Shown here: in pieces, positions 53,428-62,090 of the stretch
Position numbering within the stretch: the stretch's first letter is position 1
Layout: the number at the start of each line of letters is the position of its first letter
NCBI RefSeq assembly: GCF_008330225.1
Contig: NZ_CP042466.1
Span: 2,474,001 to 2,538,000, forward strand
Direction: 5' to 3'
Source of the DNA: Geobacter sp. FeAm09
GTDB lineage: Bacteria; Desulfobacterota; Desulfuromonadia; Geobacterales; Pseudopelobacteraceae
Length of the DNA stretch: 64,000 bases
Notes under the pieces: generated by a model
The model's input: only the letters and a program-made list of their open reading frames with translations
The model's database searches: none
What the model was told of the DNA's origin: nothing
Program-made: the position numbers and the translations under genes

Positions 53428-54962
53428 GTGAACGTCAACAAGGAAGAGTTTTTTAAAGAGGTAACACTCAGAATATGCAGCAGCCTGAATATCAATACCG
53501 CCTTGGAGCGGGTGCTTGAGTACCTGCAAAAACATCTTCCGTTCACCCAGATGTTCCTTTACATCACGGAAACAAATCTCGGCGGGAGTCGCCATATTGC
53601 CCAGGCAACTGACGGTACCTGCACCGACAAGAAGTTTGTTTCGCCACCGAAAGAGCATTGGGCCTGGGCGCGGGAGCAGCAAAAGCCATTCATACTGACC
53701 CATGACGACCAGGACAAAAACATTCATGATGTCGCGCCCCTGATCGAACTGAAGGGAAATAGCATCCTCGTTGTGCCGCTCCGGATCGATGATGAGCTTA
53801 TTGGATTCCTGGTCCTCCGGGCTAAGGGAGAAAACAGGTTTACCCCCGGCCAGGCAGAATTGATGGGGGTCGTGGCCAAGCCATTTGCTATCGCGTTGGT
53901 CAACGCCAAGGCCCACGAGACGGTTGTGCAGCATCGGGACACGCTCATCGACAACAACCGTTTCCTTAACAAGGAAAGCCTCTCCCAGGCGAACGACGAT
54001 ATCATCGGCGGTAGTTCGGGACTGCGCAATGTGATGGAGATGGTCCAGATGGTGGCGCCGCTCAACACCACCGTACTGCTATTGGGTGAAACAGGGACCG
54101 GCAAGGAGGTAATCGCAAACACCATCCATCTGGCCTCCCCCCGCTCGGAGGGGCCCTTTATCAAACTCAACTGCGGCGCCATCCCGGAAAACCTCATCGA
54201 CGACGAACTGTTCGGCCATGAAAAGGGGGCGTTCACCGGCGCGGTTGCCGAAAAGCGGGGACGGTTCGAACGGGCCAGCGGCGGTACCCTTTTTCTCGAC
54301 GAAATCGGCGAGTTGCCGCTCCAGAGCCAGGTAAGGCTTCTGCGGGTCCTCCAGACCAGAAAGATCAGCCGCGTGGGGGGGAACGGCCGATTCCCATCGA
54401 CGTGCGGATAATAGCGGCCACCCATCGCGACTTGAAGGATATGATCATCCAGAAGCTATTCCGGGAAGACCTCTGGTTTCGCCTGAATGTCTTCTCCATC
54501 ATAGTGCCCCCCCTCCGGGAGCGGATAGAGGATATCCCAGCCCTGATCCGCCATTTCGTGGCCCAGAAGGGTCATGAGCTGGGAATCTCGACCCTGCCTC
54601 CCATTGTGCCGGGCGCGCTGGAGCGGCTAATGAATTACCGTTGGCCGGGTAATGTGCGTGAATTGGAAAACCTGGTGGAGAGGGAACTGATCTGGCATAG
54701 GGGTGGTCAGTTGAGATTCGATTCTATGTTGCCGGACGATGAGGGAAAAGGATGCGAAGACACTTCCGCTCAGAATGTGGGAATTGATTACCCCATAAAC
54801 CTCGACGAAGCCATGTCGCTTCATATCGGCAAGGTCCTTAAAATGGCCAAGGGCAAGATTCACGGCTCCGGGGGGGCAGCTGAATTGCTCGGCATCAACC
54901 CCAATACCCTGAGGGGGCGCATGCGAAGCCTTGGTATACTGCCTGGAAAGCAGAAATCGTAG
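53428..54962 (+). pseudogene. Sigma-54-dependent activator (GAF-AAA-HTH), frameshifted
   Basis: Enhancer-binding protein of FhlA/NorR layout. The N-terminal GAF-type sensor is about residues 1-165. The AAA+ domain has Walker [12 protein letters not shown], the sigma-54 contact motif KGAFTGA and Walker [14 protein letters not shown]. The C-terminal Fis-type HTH is AAELLGINPNTLRGRM. The frame breaks near 54387-54388: one extra C restores [17 protein letters not shown] and the reading continues from 54389 to 54962. GTG 53428 has GGAGGAG 5 nt upstream. If truly broken, the local regulon would have lost its activator; if a sequencing error, the protein is about 511 residues. Confidence 0.87.
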
Positions 54963-55080
54963 AAGCCGGCGGGACATCTGAAAACCACAGCCACAGCCTG
55001 GTTCGCCAAAACGGACGTGAAGCGATAGGGCAACCCAGCGCGAATGATATCACAATTTGTCAATGACTAAAATAACACAA

Positions 55081-55118
55081 AAGGCCGCTTCATTGCTGAA
55101 AGCGGCCTTATTCTTTTC
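55081..55118 (+). terminator. Rho-independent terminator
   Basis: AAGGCCGCTT/AAGCGGCCTT hairpin followed by TTATTCTTTT, 120 bp after the sigma-54 activator stop. Confidence 0.8.
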
Positions 55119-55469
55119 TCCCGTTACCGGGATATGTGTTTACTCGTTAGGCTAACGATACCTCTCCACACGGCCCCTGCTCCACGGGAAAAAAACTAGG
55201 CGAACAATTAACGCTGCTCTGCGCGACTGGCCGGACAACACCGGAGCGGAACAAGAGAACAACTTGGCTTTTGCGACCGCAGCGGATAAAATTTGGGGGA
55301 CCTCTGGGGGAGCCAATTTTATGAGTGAAAGGCGAAGAAGTTGGCAGACACTCCTGTGACGCTGAGAAGGGGCGAGGAAGCACCCATCCGCCACAAGGGG
55401 GGCAAGCTACGACGCGCTCTTGGTTTAGTCTCCAAGGTTATACATTATAGATTCTGGATACCCATTTTT
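55119..55469. other. Intergenic stretch at the probable left edge of the island
   Basis: No supported gene. Base composition becomes more AT-rich to the right. A likely place for the left attachment site, but I could not find a copy of the tRNA-Gly 3' end here by eye. Confidence 0.4.
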
Positions 55470-56111
55470 TCAATGGCGGTTCTTCAATGCTGCGATCAAT
55501 CGCGCACGACAGTCAAACACTTCAACGCTCCTGCAATGATAGACTGCCTTTTTCCCATTCGGGAACAGAACGTCGTAAAACGCATGCTTGATGTCGAACG
55601 AGCTGTTTGTGACCGAAGCGGAGTTTGTCATTCCCATGCCTTGGAGCACGCTGGTCGCTACGCCGCCAACGCCAGGGACAAACTGAGCTGCGGTTATTAC
55701 CCCACCAACGAGGACGGTATCGCCGACAGCGCCTATTCCAGACGTAGACTGCACTGTGAAGAATGATTCCCTGATCGCAAATACAGCGCCAGAGTCCTTC
55801 ACCTGAGCGACTTGAAGGGCTGGGTAGGTGACGAAATCATACTCGGGGCGGTGGCTCTCGAACCCGCTGTAAGTGTAAGGTATCTCAGAGGCAATTTTTA
55901 CCCCTGGGATGTCCGGTGGCCAGTTCTCTTTGTATTCCGGAGACAGGTTCACTTTTTTGTTGTCAATGAACAGAATCGGAGTGGACACCGGGATGGTAGC
56001 GAACGATTCGTTGTTGATGACCATCGCGGGGATGGTATCTCTTGAGCCGGTTGCGCAGCCTGTAATTGCCATTATTGCTAGGGCGATGCATGCAACTGTG
56101 CTCTTTTTCAT
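55470..56111 (-). CDS. Unknown lipoprotein
   Basis: 213-residue protein with a lipoprotein signal (IMAITGCATG). The mature part has a predicted beta-rich start (MVINNESFATIPVSTPILFIDN), a hydrophobic GAVGDTVLVGGVITAAQFVPGVGGVATSVLQ segment in pieces, and a Cys pair near the end (YHCRSVEVFDCRARL). No family recognised. ATG 56111 starts the signal; an in-frame start at 56141 is possible. Lower GC than flanking genes suggests horizontal origin. Confidence 0.6.
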   Translation of the reverse strand: MKKSTVACIALAIMAITGCATGSRDTIPAMVINNESFATIPVSTPILFIDNKKVNLSPEYKENWPPDIPGVKIASEIPYTYSGFESHRPEYDFVTYPALQVAQVKDSGAVFAIRESFFTVQSTSGIGAVGDTVLVGGVITAAQFVPGVGGVATSVLQGMGMTNSASVTNSSFDIKHAFYDVLFPNGKKAVYHCRSVEVFDCRARLIAALKNRH

Positions 56112-56146
56112 TAAATTCTCCAATCGAGTTGCGCCTTTCAATGTGC

Positions 56147-56497
56147 TTAAATGTCTTCGTAGAATAGTCTTTGGCTTACTCTTGTATTATAGTCACCTGA
56201 CCAGATAGAATTTTCGTTAGTAGTCATTATTGGCTCAACCTTCTTGGCAATGATCTGAACAGGACTGTCAAATTCATACTTAGGATACGGCTTGGCGTTG
56301 AGTGTTCTGATCAAAGTAATTGGGCCTATGATCACAGTGCCAAGGATAACCAGGGCAAGAGCACCAGCGCCAAAGAGCCCACCGATAAGCACCAACGCAA
56401 AAAGCCAAATGATGAGGTATCCGAAAAATTTTGCCAACTTTGAAGGTCCCATGTTTTTCACCTCGAAAAGTGGTACTCCGATTTTCCTGTTTGACAT
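56147..56497 (-). CDS. Unknown membrane protein
   Basis: 116-residue protein with two adjacent hydrophobic segments (FFGYLIIWLFALVLIGGLFGAGALALVILGTVIIGPI in part) in the middle and a polar C terminus. AAGG lies 7 nt before ATG 56497. No family recognised. It neighbours another small membrane protein gene and a lipoprotein gene on the same strand. Confidence 0.5.
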   Translation of the reverse strand: MSNRKIGVPLFEVKNMGPSKLAKFFGYLIIWLFALVLIGGLFGAGALALVILGTVIIGPITLIRTLNAKPYPKYEFDSPVQIIAKKVEPIMTTNENSIWSGDYNTRVSQRLFYEDI

Positions 56498-56674
56498 AAA
56501 CACCCTTGCTACTGTGCTTACCTATTTCATCGGTTTCATTCTGGATCATACCTTTTTTCTTGCTCCCAAGGACTTGCTATCTGAACCACTCCAAACAATG
56601 GGAAGAGACTGCCACTCAAAGTGGTTCGTAGTTGATGCCACCCCATAATGATTTTGTTCTTGGATTGATGGTGT

Positions 56675-56902
56675 TCATGTTGTAATCATCGGCGATGATC
56701 TCATTTTTTTTATTGATTCTTCCATTGAAATCATTAGCTCAATGTCAGGGTTTTCGCTTTTGGGTAGTACGCACGGCCTACCTAGAAACTTTTTAAGTCC
56801 GTAGATCAGCCCACCGATGACTATCAGTGCCCAGGCCCCGTTACCAAATGCAGCGAACATAAAAAGGCTTATAAAAATAGCGATAAACAATTTAGTTGTC
56901 AT
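56675..56902 (-). CDS. Unknown small membrane protein
   Basis: 75-residue protein with a long hydrophobic N-terminal region (KLFIAIFISLFMFAAFGNG and ALIVIGGLIYGLKKFL) and a charged tail with an amphipathic MISMEESIKKM. Similar hydrophobic layout to the product at 56147 but no clear homology. Function unknown. Confidence 0.45.
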   Translation of the reverse strand: MTTKLFIAIFISLFMFAAFGNGAWALIVIGGLIYGLKKFLGRPCVLPKSENPDIELMISMEESIKKMRSSPMITT

Positions 56903-57090
56903 ACTCTGCCCTCTTGCCAATCTCTATATGCAGTAGCAAATGAATTTCTCAGAACAAATGGCGCTAACATTCGTTATTTTTTGGCTAAAAGTATAATACC
57001 CTCCAATATGGGTATTGTCAATAATTTTACCCTAATTTTGGCATTCATATTTCCTCTGTTCACTGGATAAGTAAGTAGCGGAGGATGATA

Positions 57091-57414
57091 ATGGAAAATG
57101 TCACCATTTTATTTGGAACCAGGATTCGAGAGTTGCGCAAAGCACGTGGGATGACTCAGGGGCAGCTTGCGGATCTTTTGGATATTGAACAGAAACATGT
57201 CAGTCTTATAGAGCTCGGAAAAAGCTATCCCTCACTTGACCGCTTGATGTTGATTGCTGAGGCCTTGAATGTCCCGTTGCCCAGCCTGTTTGATTTCGAC
57301 CACCACATGGCAGAAAGTGAGAGGGTTCGAGGGATTGAGGAGATGGTGAGACAGCTCGGCGAGGCCGACCAGCGTAGGATATATCGAATAGTGAAGGCCT
57401 TTCTGGAGGGATAG
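57091..57414 (+). CDS. XRE-family HTH transcriptional regulator
   Basis: 107-residue protein with a Cro/CI-type HTH in its first 65 residues: IRELRKARGMTQGQLADLL and QKHVSLIELGKSYPSLDRL. The C-terminal part is short, helical and may dimerise. GGAGG lies 6 nt before ATG 57091; ATG 57085 is too close to it. Likely represses island promoters, as is common for small XRE proteins on integrated elements. Confidence 0.87.
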   Translation: MENVTILFGTRIRELRKARGMTQGQLADLLDIEQKHVSLIELGKSYPSLDRLMLIAEALNVPLPSLFDFDHHMAESERVRGIEEMVRQLGEADQRRIYRIVKAFLEG

Positions 57415-58440
57415 GGAGAGTAATCGCAAATTGGCGAAAGCATACGTCCAAGCCATCGCGGCACGTTGCCAACAAGGTAATTTTCAGTCAGTTTTCGAGC
57501 TACTAAAAGGTGTGCCCAAATGAGCTTACAAAAGATGTGTTCGGGCGGGCCTTTTCACTGTCCGCGCCCTTATCCACCGAATTTTTTCTACCCTGTAAGC
57601 TTTGAGCCTACTCGATTATTGTTGACATTACACACTTTTACGGGCTGGCAGAGGGGATTTTGGGGTTGAAGTTTTACGGAAAATCCGTATAGTGAAGATA
57701 CCTTTCGTCTGCGAAACTTTCTGGGTTCCTACCCCGCAGATTATCTCCTCACGGAGAGTCGGTTCCGGCCTTTATATGTCTCGGCATATCGCGCCAGGGA
57801 TCTCAATTCAGTTGCACTCAAGGGAGTAGTGCGTCTACAGCACCTCCAGCCCACCCAAGATTGACTTAGTTCAATCCACTTTAAAAAGCTATTGAACAAA
57901 ATATGCATTGGCACTGACCGTCGGCTATACCTACAATTTCAGCGGTCTTCGCCAATACATCAATTAATAGGGTTTCAGTTACAGCAACTTAGGGCATATT
58001 ACTCTGATTCTACTGCTGCATCTGAAATTCCTTTTCAATATTGTTCCTGTTACGTGGGAAACTGCGCGACGAAAAGGCATTCCTTTTTCGATACATTGTC
58101 GCGTATCACCACAATTTCAGGATATTGAAGTAGAGGCTAGTTCTTTTTTGAACAGCCTCAAACTGGCCTTCGCAGGTTTATCCAAACTCGACAATGTCTG
58201 GTTTTTCACCAGCTTGGTCGAGCCCGCGAAGACCAATAAAAGAATTTGGTTTTTAGAACCAAAGCGTCCGCCGGAACGGCGCAAGTTTCAAACAATTCAA
58301 AAAATCCCACCTGAAGTACCGCAGTTCCCTCAAAAATATCAATCCTGCCAAAAATGCCAAAAGTGATTTGCAGCCTTGTCACATCGGAGTTAGCCACCGA
58401 TGGAGACGAGGTGTCGTTGCGTCAATGTCCAACTGCCAAT
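57415..58440. other. Gene-poor stretch inside the island
   Basis: About 1 kb without a supported gene. Open frames at 57892-58128 and 58148-58366 (plus) lack ribosome sites and family features; the second is rich in Pro/Lys. The sequence next to 58441 may hold the 5' end of the structured RNA, including any guide-like segment. Confidence 0.5.
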
Positions 58441-59180
58441 TGGATATATAGCAGCGACGGGTGTCGCCGGATGCACGGAGACGTGCTCGTCCGGTGGCGA
58501 TGGGGGCTGTAGGGTGCAATTCCCTGCTTCTACCCACTGCATGCAGGTATCTGGGCGACGTGGAAACTGTTTTCCGGCGGCAGCCGGAAAGCATGACATG
58601 TGTGAAGTGGTGTAAATCCACTCTGCGGGACAGGGGAAACCCTATAACGCCAGACCCAGCGGGGGAGCATCACGGCAGTAATGCCGTGGTGTAAATAGCT
58701 CAACCCGTAAAGGCTCCGTCTAATGCCGACGGACCAAAGCGCCCTAAAGGGTGCAACTGGGTAAGATGTCGAGGAGCGGCAAGGCCGAGCAGCGATGAAA
58801 TTCAAGGGTATCCCAAATTCCTTCGGGAAAAGTAAGGGGGGTCTTCCAGATTCTCTCCCGCCTTAACTGGCACAACCTTGAATGGAGCGACCGGACTTCG
58901 ACATTGACACATACGTCTAACACGGAAAGGGCCGAACGGCGCAGGCAACTGTGTGCGAGGCCTGATTAGCGAGAACGAGTACCGATAACGGCCACTGCAA
59001 GGCAGTGGTGGCCGGTTAGCCGTCGGGTGGCACCGACAGAAAAGGCTGCGGGAAAATTCTCACCTTTGAAAATCGCTTTTTGGGGCTGGCTGCCCCTCTT
59101 CTGTCGACGAGCGATGTTCGTCGTCGGAAGAGGCGCAGCCAACTGGTCGGGAGACCGGTGCACTGTGCCATATTTCCACC
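58441..59180 (+). ncRNA. Large structured RNA, possibly HEARO/OMEGA-like
   Basis: Dense set of stem-loops over about 740 nt: GCACG-GAGA-CGTGC (58473-58486, GNRA loop), TTTCCGGC-GGCA-GCCGGAAA (58571-58590), AGTGG-TGTAAAT-CCACT (58606-58622), AGGG-GAAA-CCCT (58632-58643), CACGGCA-GTAA-TGCCGTG (58671-58688), a long-range CCCAG/CTGGG pair (58655/58757), GGCCACTGC/GCAGTGGTGGCC (about 58990) and a 20-bp arm at 59087-59140. The GGTGTAAATCCAC and ACGCCAGACCCAGCGGGGG strings remind me of HEARO (IscB omega RNA) elements, from memory only. It runs up to the ribosome site of the gene at 59194. Confidence 0.5.
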
Positions 59181-59193
59181 GGGAGGTTGGATT

Positions 59194-59823
59194 ATGGGAA
59201 AACACGCATGCACAACATGGCAAGGATTCTTACAACAGTTGATTACACTGATAAGTCACGGCTACCGTTATTACTGCCTGACAGAGTATCCGATCAAAAA
59301 ACAGGACAAATGGGAAACCAGTGACATGAAACTCATCAAAAAGTACGACGCCGACATCGGCAAGGACAAGCGCTATCGAAATCAACAGAAAGGCAGGGCA
59401 AATTATACGTTTTTGAGGTGGGGAAAAATTGCTCTGATCCTGCGGTCCGCAGGAGAGTATGAGGAAGCAGGCGACCGTTTTGTTGATATCCGTGAAAAGG
59501 ATCTTGTCCTTGAAGTTGGCGACACCATGCGAATCAGAATAGTGCATGAAGGATCTAAAGGGAGAGTCACGGCATATCTTGAGAAACAGGTATACCGGGA
59601 CATTAAGGCTGAACTCCTCGATCACTGCCGACACAGGCGATTAGATGTCTTGAAGGGCAGATTTGCCGCACTTAACGGCCTACCTGGTTACTCCGGCATC
59701 ACCCAGCAAAAGGCCGGGCTCGTGACAGATATTATCCGGGAGGGGAAGAAGCACGGGGTAACCTTGCAACGGAAGGATTTTCCGATCCGCACCAGCAGGA
59801 AAATCTACAAAGTTTTCGACTAA
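59194..59823 (+). CDS. Unknown protein downstream of the structured RNA
   Basis: 209-residue basic protein with no family I can name. Seen: an aromatic N-terminal region (ISHGYRYYCLTEYPIKKQDKW), KYDADIGKDKRYRNQQKGRANYTFLRWGK in pieces, a central acidic DIREKDLVLEVGDTMRI and a Lys/Arg-rich end (IRTSRKIYKVFD). It has none of the RuvC or HNH motifs of IscB, and no YxDD, GIY-YIG or LAGLIDADG motif. GGGAGG lies 7 nt before ATG 59194. Tight coupling to the RNA (13 nt) suggests that they form one element, possibly RNA-binding. A terminator follows. Confidence 0.6.
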   Translation: MGKHACTTWQGFLQQLITLISHGYRYYCLTEYPIKKQDKWETSDMKLIKKYDADIGKDKRYRNQQKGRANYTFLRWGKIALILRSAGEYEEAGDRFVDIREKDLVLEVGDTMRIRIVHEGSKGRVTAYLEKQVYRDIKAELLDHCRHRRLDVLKGRFAALNGLPGYSGITQQKAGLVTDIIREGKKHGVTLQRKDFPIRTSRKIYKVFD

Positions 59824-59901
59824 TCGATTGCCGGGAAGCGGCAGGATACAGATCGCGCCAAGCGTTCGGTATCCTTGCCCGGTGGTTGCGTATCTCCGTG
59901 T

Positions 59902-59951
59902 AAAAAAAGCCCCCTCTGTCCCGCCATATTGGCGGATAGAGGGGGCTTTTT
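59902..59951. terminator. Bidirectional rho-independent terminator
   Basis: GCCCCCTCT/AGAGGGGGC with inner CCGCC-ATATT-GGCGG, flanked by A7 on the left and T5 on the right. It ends the RNA-protein unit. Confidence 0.85.
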
Positions 59952-60044
59952 GCGTTTGGGCCGGAAAGAAATGGACAGGGGACTGATATAGATATCAGGG
60001 AGGTTTATTTACCTCCCCTCGTCTGCTCCAGGGGTTCAGAAAGT

Positions 60045-60338
60045 TTGAAAAATGGCCTGGCCGAAAAACCGAATAGAGCGAATGATCCAGAAATGCTCGA
60101 CCTGACCGCTTTTGCAAAAAAGATGATGGTGAGCACTAACACCATCCGCAATTGGATCAAATTGGGAAAATTGATCGAAGGTCAGCACTATATCCATGTT
60201 GGCCGTGTTTATCGCTTCCCCTGGAGTCATGACTGTTTGGCGCATTTGATGCGGTCTTTAGCCCCTGAGCCTGTGGCGACACGGCCAAGGATGGTCACAA
60301 GGCGGCAAAACCATACGCAGTTGGTTTTTCGAGCTTGA
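60045..60338 (+). CDS. Excisionase-like HTH protein
   Basis: 97-residue protein with a MerR/Xis-type winged helix: FAKKMMVSTNTIRNWIKLGKLIEGQHYIHVGRVYRF in pieces, the length and layout typical of excisionases and phage DNA-binding proteins. The start is uncertain: TTG 60045 or ATG 60093. It lies 84 bp before the integrase gene, so it likely directs excision of the island or controls the integrase. Confidence 0.7.
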   Translation: MKNGLAEKPNRANDPEMLDLTAFAKKMMVSTNTIRNWIKLGKLIEGQHYIHVGRVYRFPWSHDCLAHLMRSLAPEPVATRPRMVTRRQNHTQLVFRA

Positions 60339-60422
60339 TGATTACCACATCTGTGAGTATCCTGATAAGGCAAACGAAAATCAGCCGAGAGGGGGTACCT
60401 AACATGAAGAAAGGACCATAGT

Positions 60423-61925
60423 ATGAAGAAAGCGATTCATGAATCATCTGATTACAAACAGAGAAAACCGAGGTACGGCAGCCTGTATCGCACGAATGGT
60501 TCGAAGTATCTGTACATTTCGATGAATTACTTCAAACAGCGGCTGCGCTTTCCGACCGATCGCGAAGACACTCCAGAAAACTGGGATTTCTTCTGCGATT
60601 TCCTTGATGAAGTGGGGATGAAGATTAGAAATCAGACGTTCCGTTTTGCCCGGACGTTCTACTGGTTGGATGAAGAGACAAAAGCCCATTTCTCGGCGCT
60701 TGAGGGCAACGACTACAAACCAGAACCGGAACATGTCCAGTTCGGCGAATATGCCACCGAATGGATGAGGCGGAGAATCCCAACGTTTAGCTCAATATCC
60801 AAAAAGCGGGACTACACGGAAGCCCTGGGAAAACGGATTCTGCCCTATTTTGCGCAGATGGCGTTCTCCAGTATCACGACATCTGTTGTCGAGACGTTCA
60901 TTGACAATCTGGAGCGCTGCAAGGGGCCGCAGGAGAAAGCCCTTTCAAAAAAACGGGTCAAGAATATCATCGGCCCCATGAGCAAGGTTTGGGAATCGGC
61001 CTGTAACGACAACAACTGGAACCTCCGAAATCCCTTCGACGGTTTATCCCAAAAATTTGCTGGGATTCAGGACAGTGCCGATCAGGAGAAGGAGCGGCGG
61101 GCGGCATTGATGGAGGAGGATGAGGATTGCCACTCTACCCGTGATGTGTTTCTCCTGTCGGAATGGCAGCGGCTCTTGTCCTTTGTTGATCCTCATTACC
61201 ATCCGGTCATGGAACTGTTGCTGATGGGACTGATCGGCAGCGAACTGGAGGGGCTGCTGAAGCGCCACCTCAAAGATGACTGCCTCCAGATCAGGTGCGC
61301 GGTGATAAGGGAAGATAAGAATACAATGCATCTGAAATTCAAGCCGAAAAACTGGTACCGGAAGAGGGACCTGCCATTGACCGCCAAGCTGAAAACCCTG
61401 CTGGAACAGGCGGCGGCTGCGTCGACCAGCGCCGGAATCATCCGGTTCGAGAGCGGCATCGAGCTGCCTGCCAGCGCCTTTCTGCTGACCATGAAAGACG
61501 GCGCCTTCTTCAACTATCGGTCGTTTTGCAAGACCATCTGGAACCCGGCCATGAAACAGGCGGGGCTTGAGCGCAGGATACCGTATGCGTCCCGTCACAC
61601 CATGGTGCAGTGGTCGTCGCTGGTCGGGGTGAACAAGGAACGGCTGGTGGACTTGGTGGGGCACTCGACCAAAACGATGATCGACGAGGTCTACGGCAAG
61701 TACCGCAACGGGTTAGTGGAGGAGAAGAGCCTGATTCTTGATTATCTCGGAGAGGATTTCCTAGCCTTGGAGGAGTTACGGACGGCGTTTCCGGAGCGGT
61801 ACCGACAAAAGATGGCTTTGCCGCTCATAGCGTCTCAGATAGCGGAAGCCCCTGCTATGGCCGTCGCTTTTGGTCAAAGTTTTGGTCAAAGTCAGGGGCT
61901 TTATCCTGATAACTACTTGAGGTAG
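60423..61925 (+). CDS. Tyrosine-type site-specific integrase
   Basis: 500-residue phage-type integrase. The N-terminal about 110 residues bind arm sites (DUF3596-like start KPRYGSLYRTNGSKYLYISMN in pieces), then a core-binding domain and a catalytic domain. Box II has YASRHTMVQW (Arg and His), LVGHSTKTMIDEVYGKY has His and the nucleophile Tyr. The box I Arg, normally in a GLRxSEL-like motif, is Ile here (MGLIGSELEGLLKRH). If no nearby Arg substitutes, recombination may be impaired. The gene ends 16 bp before tRNA-Gly, the presumed target. Confidence 0.87.
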   Translation: MKKAIHESSDYKQRKPRYGSLYRTNGSKYLYISMNYFKQRLRFPTDREDTPENWDFFCDFLDEVGMKIRNQTFRFARTFYWLDEETKAHFSALEGNDYKPEPEHVQFGEYATEWMRRRIPTFSSISKKRDYTEALGKRILPYFAQMAFSSITTSVVETFIDNLERCKGPQEKALSKKRVKNIIGPMSKVWESACNDNNWNLRNPFDGLSQKFAGIQDSADQEKERRAALMEEDEDCHSTRDVFLLSEWQRLLSFVDPHYHPVMELLLMGLIGSELEGLLKRHLKDDCLQIRCAVIREDKNTMHLKFKPKNWYRKRDLPLTAKLKTLLEQAAAASTSAGIIRFESGIELPASAFLLTMKDGAFFNYRSFCKTIWNPAMKQAGLERRIPYASRHTMVQWSSLVGVNKERLVDLVGHSTKTMIDEVYGKYRNGLVEEKSLILDYLGEDFLALEELRTAFPERYRQKMALPLIASQIAEAPAMAVAFGQSFGQSQGLYPDNYLR

Positions 61926-61940
61926 TTAGCTATCTTATGG

Positions 61941-62012
<72 letters not shown>

Positions 62013-62090
62013 AATGGACTTGTATAAATGCCAAGAGACGGACGTTTTGTCAACAATTAATTACGCCCTTCACCTCTTTTCGAGCAACGT

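Noticed and set aside
55119-57000. Left attachment site copying the tRNA-Gly 3' end
   Set aside because: No repeat of the T-arm/acceptor sequence seen by eye; island edge left uncertain.
58148-58366. 72-codon Pro/Lys-rich frame before the structured RNA
   Set aside because: No ribosome site or homology; sits in a gene-poor stretch.
58441-59180. Group II intron
   Set aside because: No domain V hairpin of the AGC/GAAA kind and no reverse transcriptase in the following gene.
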